A stretch of DNA of 64,000 nucleotides, taken from contig NZ_JAPIVQ010000002.1 in assembly GCF_026239675.1 (NCBI RefSeq), forward strand, positions 496,001 to 560,000, read 5' to 3'. The notes under the pieces are model-generated. The model was not told the DNA's origin, searched no databases, and saw only the letters and a list, made by a program, of their open reading frames with translations. Origin of the DNA: Pedobacter sp. PLR. Lineage in GTDB: Bacteria > Bacteroidota > Bacteroidia > Sphingobacteriales > Sphingobacteriaceae. A program made the position numbers and the translations under genes. Below are positions 63,934 through 64,000 of this stretch, piece after piece (the stretch's first letter is position 1; each line of letters starts with the position of its first letter).

Positions 63934-64000
63934 ATGAATCAGTACGAAACTGTTATCGTTCTAACCCCGTTGTTATCAGAAGAGGTTGCTAAAGAGGCAT
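63934..64000 (+). CDS. rpsF: 30S ribosomal protein S6, N-terminal fragment (continues past window)
   Basis: Only 22 codons are inside the window: MNQYETVIVLTPLLSEEVAKEA, the typical opening of S6 (MxxYETVxIxxPxLSEE). S6 binds 16S rRNA with S18 in the platform of the small subunit. A textbook Bacteroidota promoter and a small leader hairpin precede it. rpsR and rplI would be expected next. Confidence 0.9.
   Translation, partial: MNQYETVIVLTPLLSEEVAKEA

Overview
The window looks like a chromosomal segment of a Sphingobacteriaceae member (Bacteroidota), most like Pedobacter or a close relative. Evidence: a SusC/SusD glycan-uptake locus, a second TonB-dependent receptor, Bacteroidota-specific families (DUF4293, a membrane MutS-like ATPase, DivIC/FtsB next to eno), very few Shine-Dalgarno sequences, and many promoters of the Bacteroidota form TTTG-N19/20-TAnnTTTG. 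Species assignment is inference; no rRNA or tRNA gene is visible. No prophage, CRISPR array or intact insertion sequence was found.

Layout. 1-4.2 kb: end of rlmH, a membrane-anchored MutS-like ATPase, a GH1 beta-glucosidase behind three iterated palindromes, a DUF2007 protein. 4.3-19.9 kb: aconitase, a polysaccharide deacetylase, a TolC/HlyD pair lacking its pump, gpsA, a small secreted basic protein, a DEAD-box helicase with an RGG-like tail, DUF4293, truA, an ABC exporter, sucD, msrB and an RlpA-like protein. 20.2-24.4 kb: class Ia ribonucleotide reductase (nrdB-nrdA), then a 370-bp array of DnaA-box-like 9-mers laid out every 11 bp in one orientation, then a small cysteine-rich gene. 24.5-30.2 kb: putrescine synthesis from agmatine (aguB-aguA), fabG, a VWA membrane protein, a TRIC-type channel. 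30.2-38.2 kb: ftsB-like, eno, aqpZ, an ABC-2 exporter pair, carA, panB and an RluA-family synthase. 38.3-49.3 kb: a polysaccharide utilisation locus (susC-susD-GH3-GH30, probably for a beta-glucan, perhaps beta-1,6), headed by a 7TM-DISM receptor whose C-terminus is the zinc ribbon and helix-turn-helix of an IS1595-type transposase. 49.4-51.3 kb: alkylation repair (alkA and an AraC-Ogt fusion, convergent). 51.4-58.9 kb: MarR regulator, two uncharacterised exported proteins, an Rrf2 regulator and its NmrA-like reductase sharing a matched operator, HPP, ThuA and a tailless SSB. 58.9-64 kb: TonB receptor, acidic hypothetical protein, dnaX with an A10 slippage site, start of rpsF.

The two most unusual objects are the helically phased DnaA-box array (23790-24157), a candidate replication origin or DnaA-loading/titration site, and the 7TM-DISM/IS1595-zinc-ribbon fusion (47404-49311), which looks like a one-protein membrane sensor-regulator built from a domesticated transposase DNA-binding module, with two direct repeats upstream of susC as possible targets. 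Start codons were re-chosen where the longest open frame begins with TTG, GTG or ATT and an ATG with better domain fit lies downstream.
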